NCBI GenBank assembly: GCA_905215615.1
Contig: CAJMQM010000014.1
Coordinates: 1-17,203 of the forward strand
Direction of reading: 5' to 3'
Origin: an uncultured bacterium
Lineage (GTDB): Bacteria > Bacillota > Clostridia > TANB77 > CAG-508
DNA length: 17,203 bases
The translations under genes were made by a program, and so were the position numbers. How positions within the stretch are numbered: the stretch's first letter is position 1; each line of letters begins with the position of its first letter. Of the stretch, positions 1-6,374 are shown one piece after another. The notes under the pieces are model-generated. The model made no database searches and was not told where the DNA came from. It saw only the letters and a program-made list of their open reading frames with translations.

Positions 1-100
1 TATACATATCTATATCGTTTTGTGAAATTCCCATACCTTCTATTGCTAAGTCATTTTTTATGTTATCTATATTAAATTTGAATTCGTTTTCATTAAACAT
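1..100 (-). CDS. Partial small protein, possible VbhA-type Fic antitoxin (N-terminus only)
   Basis: Only the first 33 codons are in the window; the gene runs off the left edge. The start is the ATG at 100-98, preceded by GGAGGTAA (113-106) at good spacing. The visible peptide begins MFNENEF and contains AIEGMGISQNDIDMY. An IEG followed by a short turn and a Ser/Thr-started helix resembles class I Fic antitoxins of the VbhA family, whose inhibitory helix carries (S/T)xxxE(G/N). Here the position four residues before the Glu is Asp, not Ser/Thr, so the match is imperfect. If correct, a Fic-domain AMP-transferase toxin would be expected just beyond the edge on the same strand. The gene has its own promoter and a possible operator upstream, as autoregulated antitoxin genes often do. 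That a real gene starts here is fairly sure; the family is a guess. Confidence 0.5.
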   Translation of the reverse strand, partial: MFNENEFKFNIDNIKNDLAIEGMGISQNDIDMY

Positions 101-146
101 ATAAATTACCTCCACAATAAATTTGGTTTAACAACACCACAATATT

Positions 147-175
147 ATTATACCACAAAATAGCCAAAAAGTCCA
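147..175 (-). promoter_or_regulatory. Sigma-A promoter for the left-edge gene, with inverted and direct repeats
   Basis: On the minus strand a -10 TATAAT (152-147) with an extended TGG in front lies 17 bases from a weaker -35 TGGACT (175-170). An inverted repeat, CCAAAAA (164-170) and TTTTTGG (178-184), overlaps the -35. A direct repeat ACCACAA occurs at 136-142 and 152-158, flanking the -10. This layout would suit a repressor site, but no regulator is identified. Confidence 0.6.
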
Positions 176-283
176 GTTTTTTGGGCATTTTTGCTGCAAT
201 TTTACTATAAAATGTGCTGTGTTTTTCTCTTATAATTCACTAATTTTTTGTTGTATTTTAATTTTAATTATGTAGTTTTTAAG

Positions 284-313
284 TTGACTTATATTTATCT
301 TATAGTATATAAT
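284..313 (+). promoter_or_regulatory. Sigma-A promoter for the NUDIX gene
   Basis: TTGACT (284-289) and TATAAT (308-313) are separated by 18 bases. The predicted transcription start is about 30 bases before the ATG at 352, leaving room for the AGGAGG site near 341-346. Confidence 0.7.
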
Positions 314-351
314 TTCTTCGATATTTTATTCATAAATAGTAGGAGGTTTTT

Positions 352-852
352 ATGGAATTAGTAGATAAATTAAATAATAAAAGACAATACTTAAACAAAA
401 TATCTGATAGAAGCGAAAAGTTTCCTAATGAATATCGTCAAAGTGTTCATACTTGGATTATGAATAGCAACGGACAATTTCTAATGCAACTTAGAACTCC
501 TAACAAAAAATTTTTTCCAAATATGTGGTCACAAACAGGCGGAGCTGTTGATGCAGGGGAAACTCCATTAGATGGTGCTTTAAGAGAGTGTAAAGAAGAG
601 CTTGGTATAACTATTCCCTTTGATAATATTGAACTTATGCTATCATTTAAAAGAAATTTTGATTTTGTAGATGTATGGTTGGTAAAACAAGATATAAACT
701 TAGATGATATTGTTCTTCAAGAAGATGAAGTTGCAGATGTTAAATGGTGCACAATAGATGAAATAAGAGACATGCAAAAAAGCGGTAAGCTAGCTAATAG
801 CATAGATATCTATTTTGATATGTTTATAAATCTTTTATCATATAAACTTTAA
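352..852 (+). CDS. NUDIX hydrolase (YfcD/IPP isomerase-like)
   Basis: The 166-residue product has a complete Nudix box at residues 64-86 that fits Gx5Ex7REUxEExGU: Gly64, Glu70, Arg78-Glu79, Glu82-Glu83 and Gly85. This motif binds divalent metal and cleaves nucleoside diphosphates linked to another group. The N-terminal part (WIMNSNGQFLMQLRTPNKK, then a Trp-x(2)-TGG stretch) is typical of the YfcD and isopentenyl-diphosphate-isomerase-like branch, common as housecleaning enzymes of unknown substrate. No signal peptide or membrane segment is seen, so it should act in the cytoplasm. The start is set by a strong AGGAGG just upstream of the ATG. It is a single-gene transcript, with its own promoter before it and a terminator shared with convergent trmL after it. 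The substrate cannot be inferred. Confidence 0.9.
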   Translation: MELVDKLNNKRQYLNKISDRSEKFPNEYRQSVHTWIMNSNGQFLMQLRTPNKKFFPNMWSQTGGAVDAGETPLDGALRECKEELGITIPFDNIELMLSFKRNFDFVDVWLVKQDINLDDIVLQEDEVADVKWCTIDEIRDMQKSGKLANSIDIYFDMFINLLSYKL

Positions 853-876
853 TAAATTTGGGTATAAGCAAAATAA

Positions 877-917
877 AGCATGATTAATATTTTTTTAAAA
901 TATTAATCTGCTTTTTT
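877..917 (+). terminator. Rho-independent terminator after the NUDIX gene (probably bidirectional)
   Basis: AGCA then GATTAATATTTT (877-893, one bulged T at 881) pairs with AAAATATTAATC and TGCT (897-912) around a three-base loop, followed by a T run (912-917). An A-rich stretch on the left could serve the convergent trmL as well. Confidence 0.75.
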
Positions 918-924
918 CTTCTAA

Positions 925-1422
925 TTAATCAAAATATTTACTAATTTGTTCTAAATTATCAAATCCAACTTGTCTAAAAACTTCGTATGCAACTATCGCA
1001 ACTGAATTTGATAGATTCAATGAACGCAAATGTTCCCCCATAGGAATTCTAATAGTGTTTGTTATATATTTTTGCAGCAAATCTTCTGGTAGTCCTTTTG
1101 TTTCTTTGCCAAATAGAATAAACACTTCTTCAAATTTCGAATAATCTACATCTGAATAACAATGCTTCCCTTTTGTGGTAGAAAAAAACATGTTATTTTC
1201 TTCTGGCTTATATTTATTTAGAAAAGCATCTAAAGAAATGTGCATTTCTATATCTAACTTGTCCCAATAATCTAGTCCTGCCCTTTTCAAGTATTTATCT
1301 GTTATTTTAAATCCCAATGGTTCTACTAAATGCAACTTTGCTCCAATTGCAGCACATGTTCTTGCAATATTTCCTGTATTTTGTGGTATTTCTGGTTCTA
1401 CCATTACTATATTTAACTTCAA
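925..1422 (-). CDS. trmL: tRNA (cytidine(34)-2'-O)-methyltransferase TrmL
   Basis: The product is a SPOUT-class methyltransferase that modifies the 2'-O of the wobble base C34/cmnm5U34 of tRNA-Leu. From the TTG start it is 165 residues, close to the family length. The three knot motifs are present: EPEIPQNTGNIARTCA near residues 9-24, FGKETKGLP at 104-112, and RIPM followed by RSLNLSNSVAI at 125-143. I chose TTG at 1422-1420 because AGAGG lies 8 to 10 bases upstream and because the conserved N-terminus (KLNIVMVEPE) starts right after it. The more upstream ATG at 1494 is excluded because it lies before the promoter at 1441-1469. The gene is monocistronic and convergent with the NUDIX gene. Identity is well supported by the motifs. 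Confidence 0.92.
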   Translation of the reverse strand: MKLNIVMVEPEIPQNTGNIARTCAAIGAKLHLVEPLGFKITDKYLKRAGLDYWDKLDIEMHISLDAFLNKYKPEENNMFFSTTKGKHCYSDVDYSKFEEVFILFGKETKGLPEDLLQKYITNTIRIPMGEHLRSLNLSNSVAIVAYEVFRQVGFDNLEQISKYFD

Positions 1423-1440
1423 TTTTATCGCCTCTTTGAT

Positions 1441-1469
1441 ATTATAGTATACAAAATACAGTTTTTCAA
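1441..1469 (-). promoter_or_regulatory. Sigma-A promoter of trmL
   Basis: TTGAAA (1469-1464) and a perfect TATAAT (1446-1441) are spaced by 17 bases. The position fixes the coding start downstream, at the TTG at 1422. Confidence 0.8.
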
Positions 1470-1513
1470 GCATTTTGTAGTTTCTTAAATACATAGCATT
1501 TTTCCACGTAAAG

Positions 1514-1522
1514 TGCTATAAT
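1514..1522 (+). promoter_or_regulatory. Extended -10 promoter of the small membrane-protein gene
   Basis: TGCTATAAT (1514-1522) is a full extended -10 element. No good -35 is seen at the usual distance. A direct repeat ACGTAA flanks it (1506-1511 and 1525-1530). A small hairpin, GCAGC/GCTGC (1531-1535, 1539-1543), lies in the predicted leader. Confidence 0.55.
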
Positions 1523-1568
1523 ATACGTAAGCAGCATTGCTGCCATATTTTCAAGTGAGGTGAAAGTA

Positions 1569-1772
1569 ATGAAAAAGCGCGAACTTAAGGACCACCTTGG
1601 TGACGTTATGCTCATCCTGTTTCTTTTGTCCACGGCTCTTGCACTCATGTTCTTCTTTATCTATTCCTATAATGGAATTGACGAAGAAGAGGCTAAGAAT
1701 CTCTTGGTTTTGGTTGCGTTCATAGCTCTTTCCCTCGCAGGGTTTCTTCTTTCTCTGAACAAGAGGAATTAG
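1569..1772 (+). CDS. Small two-helix membrane protein of unknown function, unusual composition
   Basis: The 67-residue protein has a charged N-terminus (MKKRELKDHLGD) and a hydrophobic helix near residues 13-34. An acidic loop (GIDEEEAKN) follows, then a second helix near 46-63 and a basic tail (NKRN). Both ends should face the cytoplasm. I do not recognise the family. The ATG at 1569 is preferred over the GTG at 1560 because AGGTGA (1558-1563) sits five bases before it. By my hand count the gene is about 42% GC, clearly higher than the AT-rich neighbours, and no leucine is encoded by TTA, the favoured codon elsewhere here. It has its own extended -10 promoter and a very strong terminator, so it is a free-standing transcription unit between trmL and the CmpB-like gene. 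Recent acquisition is inferred from composition only. Confidence 0.72.
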   Translation: MKKRELKDHLGDVMLILFLLSTALALMFFFIYSYNGIDEEEAKNLLVLVAFIALSLAGFLLSLNKRN

Positions 1773-1777
1773 AGACC

Positions 1778-1832
1778 AAAATGCAAAAGACCTCAGAATC
1801 GCTTCGTTGAATCTGAGGTCTTTTGCATTTTT
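1778..1832 (+). terminator. Very strong intrinsic terminator of the small membrane-protein gene
   Basis: Twenty uninterrupted base pairs (1778-1797 with 1812-1831), including GACCTCAGA paired with TCTGAGGTC, are followed by an A-A mismatch, two more pairs and a short loop containing CTTCGT. The T run is at 1828-1832. It starts five bases after the stop codon and ends just short of the convergent gene at 1834, so it may act in both directions. Confidence 0.9.
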
Positions 1833-1833
1833 A

Positions 1834-2508
1834 TTATTCAATGCTCATTACATTTTTCTTATTAGAAAATATTGTGTCCATAACTTTATCTGGGTATTTT
1901 TCGTCCAAATATGTATCTAATCTTGATTTAGGTGATATATTTTGCACTCTTTCCATTTGTCTCTGTCCTGCAAGCATTGATATAGATATATTATATATCA
2001 TAAATATTGCTAAACATGTTGTAGCAAGTGTAAGTTTTTTTATATTCATTTTGCTAGTTAAATTTTCAATATATGGGTATAGAAATTTTATAAATATTAT
2101 TCCTCCTATTCCCCAATATATGCAGTGAATTAAGCTTGTTCTTCCATTTATATTAAATAGTAAATTTGTGTAGTCCCATGATATTGTACCAAATAAGCAC
2201 TCCTGTCCATATGAAAATATATATTCTGTTATTCCTCCTAAAACCATTGAATATACAAGTATTTTCATATTACTTATTTTCTTTGCATTTTCTGCTGTAG
2301 CACCTGTAACCATTGGTACTATTAAGTAAAATAAAACTGCCCCTGCACCATACACTGGTATAAATGGTCCATATATAACGCCTTGTCTTATTTCAAAATG
2401 CCCTTTCTGTACAATACATACTATTGTTTCTACTAAACATCCAATTATGCTTGCTATTATAAAGACCCAAAACAATTTAATTATATAATTTTTTGTTTCT
2501 TGCTTCAT
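1834..2508 (-). CDS. CmpB-type multi-spanning membrane protein (putative ABC-transporter permease family)
   Basis: The 224-residue product has about five hydrophobic segments (near residues 7-30, 52-68, 82-97, 125-145 and 157-175) and a charged C-terminal tail. The stretches RQGVIYGPFIPVYGAG and WDYTNLLFNINGRTSLIHC with a following YWG are the signature of the family often named 'putative ABC transporter permease CmpB-like'. No ATPase partner or substrate-binding protein lies nearby, so a transport role is doubtful; the family is widespread in Clostridia and its function is not established. The start is the ATG at 2508, with a modest AAGGA upstream at wider than usual spacing. An extended -10 element and a pair of 11-base direct repeats lie upstream. 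It ends against the strong terminator shared with the small plus-strand gene. Confidence 0.78.
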   Translation of the reverse strand: MKQETKNYIIKLFWVFIIASIIGCLVETIVCIVQKGHFEIRQGVIYGPFIPVYGAGAVLFYLIVPMVTGATAENAKKISNMKILVYSMVLGGITEYIFSYGQECLFGTISWDYTNLLFNINGRTSLIHCIYWGIGGIIFIKFLYPYIENLTSKMNIKKLTLATTCLAIFMIYNISISMLAGQRQMERVQNISPKSRLDTYLDEKYPDKVMDTIFSNKKNVMSIE

Positions 2509-2543
2509 TTTATATCACATTTCCTTTTATATTTATTTCCTAC

Positions 2544-2601
2544 ATTATAGCATAGGTTTATAAATATTTTATCAAAAGTTTATTAAGTTTTTATTAAGTT
2601 T
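2544..2601 (-). promoter_or_regulatory. Extended -10 promoter with 11-bp tandem repeats, CmpB-like gene
   Basis: On the minus strand TGCTATAAT (2552-2544) forms an extended -10. The closest -35-like hexamer, TTGATA, is 20 bases away, which is too far for a good sigma-A site. Just upstream, the 11-base unit TTATTAAGTTT (plus-strand reading) occurs twice in tandem at 2580-2590 and 2591-2601. Repeats with 11-base phasing in place of a good -35 are typical of OmpR/PhoB-type activators; that role here is inference. Confidence 0.45.
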
Positions 2602-2652
2602 AGATTTTTCTGTTACTAAATACTGTTCTATTAATGTATGTATTTTTTCAAT

Positions 2653-2693
2653 AAAAAAACACACTAAAATTATGTAATTTTTAATGTGTTTTT
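2653..2693 (-). terminator. Intrinsic terminator after the PH-domain gene
   Basis: On the minus strand AAAAACACATTAAAA (2693-2679) pairs with TTTTAGTGTGTTTTT (2669-2655) with one wobble, and a run of seven Ts (2659-2653) makes up the end of the stem and beyond. It lies six bases after the stop codon of the gene at 2699. Confidence 0.7.
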
Positions 2694-2698
2694 CTGAT

Positions 2699-3079
2699 TT
2701 ACTCTCTTGCTTTATTCCAAACTTTTATAAGTTTTTCCATCTCTACCTCTGGCTTTTTTATATCTGGTAACATTATTGGAGTTGCTTGAACAGTTAATGT
2801 TAATATTCCCATATTCATACTAATTGCCTCTATTTTTGACATCGCAATATTATGCCTTATTTTAAAAACTATTCCTCTGCTTATTACGAACTCTTTTTCA
2901 TTATATTTATATATTCTTTTTTTTAATTGAAAAAATACTATTAATGGCACTATTAATAATATAAACAAAATTCCCATGGTTGCTATTGTAAAAAATAGCA
3001 TTAATACAAACCAAAGCCAAAATATACCCATACTTATTGGAATATTATAATATTCATTAACTTTGTTTTCATTCAACAT
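2699..3079 (-). CDS. Membrane protein with bacterial PH (DUF304/YdbS-like) domain, probably the truncated body of a larger gene
   Basis: The 126 residues have two adjacent hydrophobic helices near residues 17-52, then a bacterial PH-like beta domain (KYNEKEFVISRGIVFK and SKIEAI are typical of the YdbS/DUF304 family), ending in a short helix. Such proteins are membrane anchored with the PH domain in the cytoplasm; their role is poorly known. The ATG at 3079 has no ribosome binding site: the preceding bases are ATAACTACTACT. The same frame continues upstream through 12 codons to a TAG (3115-3113), and above that lies a perfect zinc ribbon with a good ribosome binding site. The natural gene was therefore probably about 159 codons. 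The body might still be made by re-initiation. The frame is intact and a terminator follows. Confidence 0.7.
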   Translation of the reverse strand: MLNENKVNEYYNIPISMGIFWLWFVLMLFFTIATMGILFILLIVPLIVFFQLKKRIYKYNEKEFVISRGIVFKIRHNIAMSKIEAISMNMGILTLTVQATPIMLPDIKKPEVEMEKLIKVWNKARE

Positions 3080-3112
3080 AGTAGTAGTTATATTTTTATT
3101 TTTATTTATAGC

Positions 3113-3178
3113 CTAACCACAGGAATTACAGAAATTTGAATCATTTGAAATTTGTTTTCCACATTTATTGCAATACAA
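3113..3178 (-). pseudogene. Zinc-ribbon N-terminus, separated from the PH-domain gene by an in-frame TAG
   Basis: Starting from TTG at 3178-3176, this segment encodes 21 residues, read as (M)YCNKCGKQI then SNDSNFCNSCG, followed by TAG. The two CxxC knuckles (residues 3/6 and 17/20) form a standard zinc_ribbon_2 module, usually found at the N-terminus of clostridial membrane proteins. AAGGAG (3193-3188) lies nine bases upstream. An in-frame TAA two codons upstream limits the start to this TTG. After the TAG the frame stays open for 12 codons and joins the PH-domain protein at its ATG. The simplest reading is one gene broken by a nonsense mutation or a base-calling error; a CAG to TAG or TAT to TAG change would be enough. 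A functional 21-residue peptide is possible but less likely. Confidence 0.7.
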
Positions 3179-3343
3179 ATATTATCACTCCTTTTATTCT
3201 CCTAAACTAGTATCATTGTACTTTACTACCCCTTAAATACTAATCTATTTCATTAGCTTTGCTTACCAAATTTTTATAACTTACTCTTTGTATATTTATC
3301 ACGCTTTTTTATTTAAACTATATATTAGAATTTTATTTTCTAT

Positions 3344-3907
3344 TTAATTTAATAGTTCTTTCTTTTTCTTTTCAAACTCTTCTTGAGTAATTATTCCATC
3401 ATCTAAAAGTTGTTTAAACTTCAATATTTCGTCAGCTTTTGAAATATTATTAGTATTATCATTATGTTTTTCACGTGTTTGTAAATTATAGATAGTTTGT
3501 TTTATTTCTTCATTTATACCTTTTCTATAAATATTGATTAAAAAAGTATCTGTAATACCTCTAATTCTCAATTGCCCTGTTTTTGTAAGTCCATTTATGT
3601 TTTCGTCAATTGATTGTATATCTTTTATAAGTATTTGTTTTTGGTTTGTACTTCCCATTATAGAACTACAAAAAATTATTCTTGTATTAGTAATTACAAT
3701 AACTCCATTAATTGTTCCTTTTAGATTAAATGCTCCTCCTAAGCTTTTATTAACTAATGTGTCTTTGCTATCTTGTAACACAACATTTGTATTAATAGCA
3801 TATAATACATCTTCATTAGGTTGTATCATTTTTTGTGCATATTTAGTCGATGCTTTAGCCATTATATTCTTTGTTCCACTCTTTTCTATTGCTTCATCTA
3901 CTGTCAT
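3344..3907 (-). CDS. PH-domain protein with C-terminal SHOCT motif
   Basis: The 187-residue, soluble-looking protein has a short N-terminal helix, a bacterial PH-like beta domain at about residues 30-140 (GVIVITNTRIIFCSS is the typical core strand pair), a polar linker (residues 145-157), and a C-terminal SHOCT segment at 158-187 (LKFKQLLDDGIITQEEFEKKK). SHOCT is a short helical motif thought to mediate oligomerisation, and PH plus SHOCT is a common pairing in Clostridia and phages; the cellular role is unknown. The start is the ATG at 3907, with AGGGGA about 11 bases upstream. It lies 68 bases after the PBP gene on the same strand. I see no terminator or clear promoter between them, so it may be co-transcribed. 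The next gene downstream also has a PH-type domain. Confidence 0.78.
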   Translation of the reverse strand: MTVDEAIEKSGTKNIMAKASTKYAQKMIQPNEDVLYAINTNVVLQDSKDTLVNKSLGGAFNLKGTINGVIVITNTRIIFCSSIMGSTNQKQILIKDIQSIDENINGLTKTGQLRIRGITDTFLINIYRKGINEEIKQTIYNLQTREKHNDNTNNISKADEILKFKQLLDDGIITQEEFEKKKKELLN

Positions 3908-3975
3908 ATTAAATTTCCCCTACTTTTCATAATAATTATATAAAACTTATTTAATTTTTTTCTATGCAACTCCAC

Positions 3976-6195
3976 CTACTGCTCTTGCAGTGTTACCGTA
4001 ATTACGCTACCCTCTTCCACAGATGTTCCACTTATAGGGTCTTGGTTTAATACCACACCTGAAGAGCCTTTTATATCTATATTTAAGTTCTTCTCTTTTA
4101 ATAATTGTTTAGCTTGTGAAAGAGTTTTCATTTTTAGGTCTGGAACAGATACAGACACCTTTGTTTCATCCTCAGATGTATATAATTTTATAATAGATTT
4201 TTCTATTAAACTTGTTCCCTTTTTAGGAACTTGTTCTGTTATAACATCTTCGTCTGCTCCACTAGTACTTACTGTAAATCCTGCTTCTTGTAATATTTTC
4301 TTTGCTTCTCCAACAGTTTTGTTTGTAACATCTGGTAAAGTTATTTTCTCAGTATTTGATGAATAAGTGCTATCTGTAGGCACTTGTAGATATGGTAATA
4401 CATCGTTAAGAATTTGACCAGCAATAGGAGCTGCTACTGTACTACCATCGTTATTGTCTCCTTCAGGTCCATATATTGTTACTAGAACTACTAATTGTGG
4501 GCTTTCTACTGGAGATATTGCAGCAAATGATGCAACATTTCCTTGGTCTTCAGCTCCTGGTGAAGGTTCAGAAGTACCGGTTTTACCTGCTATTGAATAC
4601 CCTTTTACTTGAGCATATCTTCCTGTTCCGTCTGTAACAACAGATTCTAACATATCTAGCATTTTTTCTGATGTTTCCTTAGATATAACTTGTCTAACTG
4701 TAACAGGTTCTACAGTTTGTACTGCACCTGTTGTAGTATTTGTAATTTCTTTTACAATTCTAGGTTGCATTAAGTTTCCACCATTTGCTACTGCACAAAC
4801 AGCAGTTATCATTTGAATAGGCGTTATATTAAACCTTTGACCAAATGACATTGTAGCAAGTTCTATAGAGCCAACATCGCTTAAATCCCAAAAATTGCTT
4901 GAAGCTTCTCCTGTGCTTGCAATGTTTGTTTTATCAAATAAACCAAAAGCTTCGTAATAATTGTACATTGTTTTAGCACCTATTTGCTGACCTATTTGCA
5001 TAAATGCAGAGTTACAAGATTTTTGCAAAGCTTGCCTTAGGCTTAGGTTACCATGGACTGCACCATGTGAACAGCTAATGTTAATTCCAGAAACATTATA
5101 TTTGCCAGTACATCTATAACTACTTGCGGTATCAGTTGTTGCTAAATTTTCTTCCAATGCTATAGCAGAAGTAATAATTTTAAATACTGAACCAGGTTCA
5201 TATGTATCTGAAATAGCTCTGTTTTTGTATAGTGAATATAATGTATTTGTTTGGTCTTCACTACTCATTTTGCTCCACTCTTTAGAGTCAATATGTGTTG
5301 GAATATATGGGTCATTTAAGTTATAGTCAGGGTATGTAGTCATTGCCAAAATATCGCCAGTATTTGGATTCATAATAATTACATTACCACCCCTAGAAGC
5401 CTCGTTTTCTATACATCCTTGTTTTAAATATTTTTCGGCAATAGACTGAATATTTGCATCTATTGTAAGTGTTAGGTCACTACCATTTTGAGGTGCAATA
5501 TAAGTTTGGTTTTCATCTGGAATATAATCGCTAAGTGCATCTTGTGACGATACTATTTTTCCAGCTGTACCTGTAAGTGTTGAGTTCCAATAATATTCTA
5601 AACCTTCACTACCTTGATTTTCATCATTACAAAAGCCAATTAAACTAGATGCTAAATTATTATATGGGTAATATCTTTTTGTATCTTCGTCTATTGTAAT
5701 TCCTGAGTAAACTTCTTCTTTTTTCATCCACTCTTTTAGTCTATCTATTTTATCTTTTTCTACTTTTTTTGCTATTACAACAAAGGAACTGTCGCTAGAA
5801 ATTTTACTTAAAGTACTTTCATAGTCAAGCTCAAAAATATCTGAAAAGCTTTGAGCTAATTTTTCTCTGTAAGCCTTGGTTTTAAATTCATCTACATTTC
5901 CATCGCTATCTTTCTGAATAAAGCTTTTTGGATTTACACTAACTGTATCTACTTGTGCACTTATAGCAAGCGTTTTTCCAGTAGAGTCGTAAATTGCACC
6001 TCTTTTAGGGGTAAGCACTTCACTTGATGTTAATTGGTCATACATCATTTCTTTTAAAGAAGAGCCATCTACAAACTGCAACCAGCCAATACGAATTAAT
6101 ATAACTAAAAATGCCAAAATTATTACAATTAATATACCTCTTAGCCTTTTACTAGAAGAAGCAGTTTTTACTTTTTTGTTCTTTGGTTTATTCAT
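3976..6195 (-). CDS. Class B penicillin-binding protein with two PASTA domains (SpoVD/PbpB-like)
   Basis: This is a peptidoglycan DD-transpeptidase of septal or spore-cortex synthesis. From the ATG at 6195 it has 739 residues: a basic cytoplasmic tail, one membrane helix (about 19-38), a dimerisation domain (starting near TPKRGAIYDSTGKTLA, about 62-77), the transpeptidase domain, and two C-terminal PASTA repeats (about 616-672 and 680-739). The active-site motifs are intact: SVFK with Ser336/Lys339, SCN at 393-395 and KTGT at 538-541. GGAGG (6205-6201) five bases before the ATG sets the start, which removes 34 residues of a longer open frame that covers the promoter. SpoVD usually has one PASTA domain and vegetative PbpB/PBP2x two, so this could be either. 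It is divergent from rsmA and away from any dcw cluster seen here. The stop codon is TAG. Confidence 0.92.
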   Translation of the reverse strand: MNKPKNKKVKTASSSKRLRGILIVIILAFLVILIRIGWLQFVDGSSLKEMMYDQLTSSEVLTPKRGAIYDSTGKTLAISAQVDTVSVNPKSFIQKDSDGNVDEFKTKAYREKLAQSFSDIFELDYESTLSKISSDSSFVVIAKKVEKDKIDRLKEWMKKEEVYSGITIDEDTKRYYPYNNLASSLIGFCNDENQGSEGLEYYWNSTLTGTAGKIVSSQDALSDYIPDENQTYIAPQNGSDLTLTIDANIQSIAEKYLKQGCIENEASRGGNVIIMNPNTGDILAMTTYPDYNLNDPYIPTHIDSKEWSKMSSEDQTNTLYSLYKNRAISDTYEPGSVFKIITSAIALEENLATTDTASSYRCTGKYNVSGINISCSHGAVHGNLSLRQALQKSCNSAFMQIGQQIGAKTMYNYYEAFGLFDKTNIASTGEASSNFWDLSDVGSIELATMSFGQRFNITPIQMITAVCAVANGGNLMQPRIVKEITNTTTGAVQTVEPVTVRQVISKETSEKMLDMLESVVTDGTGRYAQVKGYSIAGKTGTSEPSPGAEDQGNVASFAAISPVESPQLVVLVTIYGPEGDNNDGSTVAAPIAGQILNDVLPYLQVPTDSTYSSNTEKITLPDVTNKTVGEAKKILQEAGFTVSTSGADEDVITEQVPKKGTSLIEKSIIKLYTSEDETKVSVSVPDLKMKTLSQAKQLLKEKNLNIDIKGSSGVVLNQDPISGTSVEEGSVITVTLQEQ

Positions 6196-6232
6196 TAAAT
6201 CCTCCGTAAAAAAACATTGTTTACTATGAATT

Positions 6233-6261
6233 ATTTTATTATAATAACTTACAAAAATCAA
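6233..6261 (-). promoter_or_regulatory. Sigma-A promoter of the PBP gene
   Basis: On the minus strand TTGATT (6261-6256) and TAAAAT (6238-6233) are spaced by 17 bases, about 40 bases before the ATG at 6195. Confidence 0.6.
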
Positions 6262-6310
6262 TAAAAATAGTCGAAAATTCACATAAGATAGGTACAAAAT
6301 TTTAAAATGC

Positions 6311-6339
6311 TTAACAATAAAACTCTTATATGCTATAAT
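6311..6339 (+). promoter_or_regulatory. Sigma-A promoter of rsmA
   Basis: TTAACA (6311-6316) and the extended -10 TGCTATAAT (6331-6339) give a 17-base spacer. It is arranged back to back with the PBP promoter. Confidence 0.75.
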
Positions 6340-6374
6340 ATTATATATTTGTAAAGGAATAGGTTAGTATTAAA

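Noticed and set aside
1551..1841. A 96-codon minus-strand frame opposite the small membrane-protein gene
   Set aside because: It spans the terminator hairpin and has no ribosome binding site. The plus-strand frame has a promoter, a ribosome binding site, a terminator and a membrane-protein pattern.
3113..3115. General recoding of TAG as an amino acid, to explain the stop inside the zinc-ribbon gene
   Set aside because: rpoC, the PBP gene and the small membrane-protein gene all end in TAG. The rpoC terminator hairpin starts directly after its TAG, so TAG works as a normal stop here.
3240..3302. A 20-codon minus-strand reading frame with GTG start between the two PH genes
   Set aside because: There is no ribosome binding site, no family resemblance and no promoter. 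Frames of this length are expected by chance.
6196..6297. A 34-residue N-terminal extension of the PBP
   Set aside because: This stretch holds the sigma-A promoter (6233-6261), and the ATG at 6195 has a GGAGG at ideal spacing.
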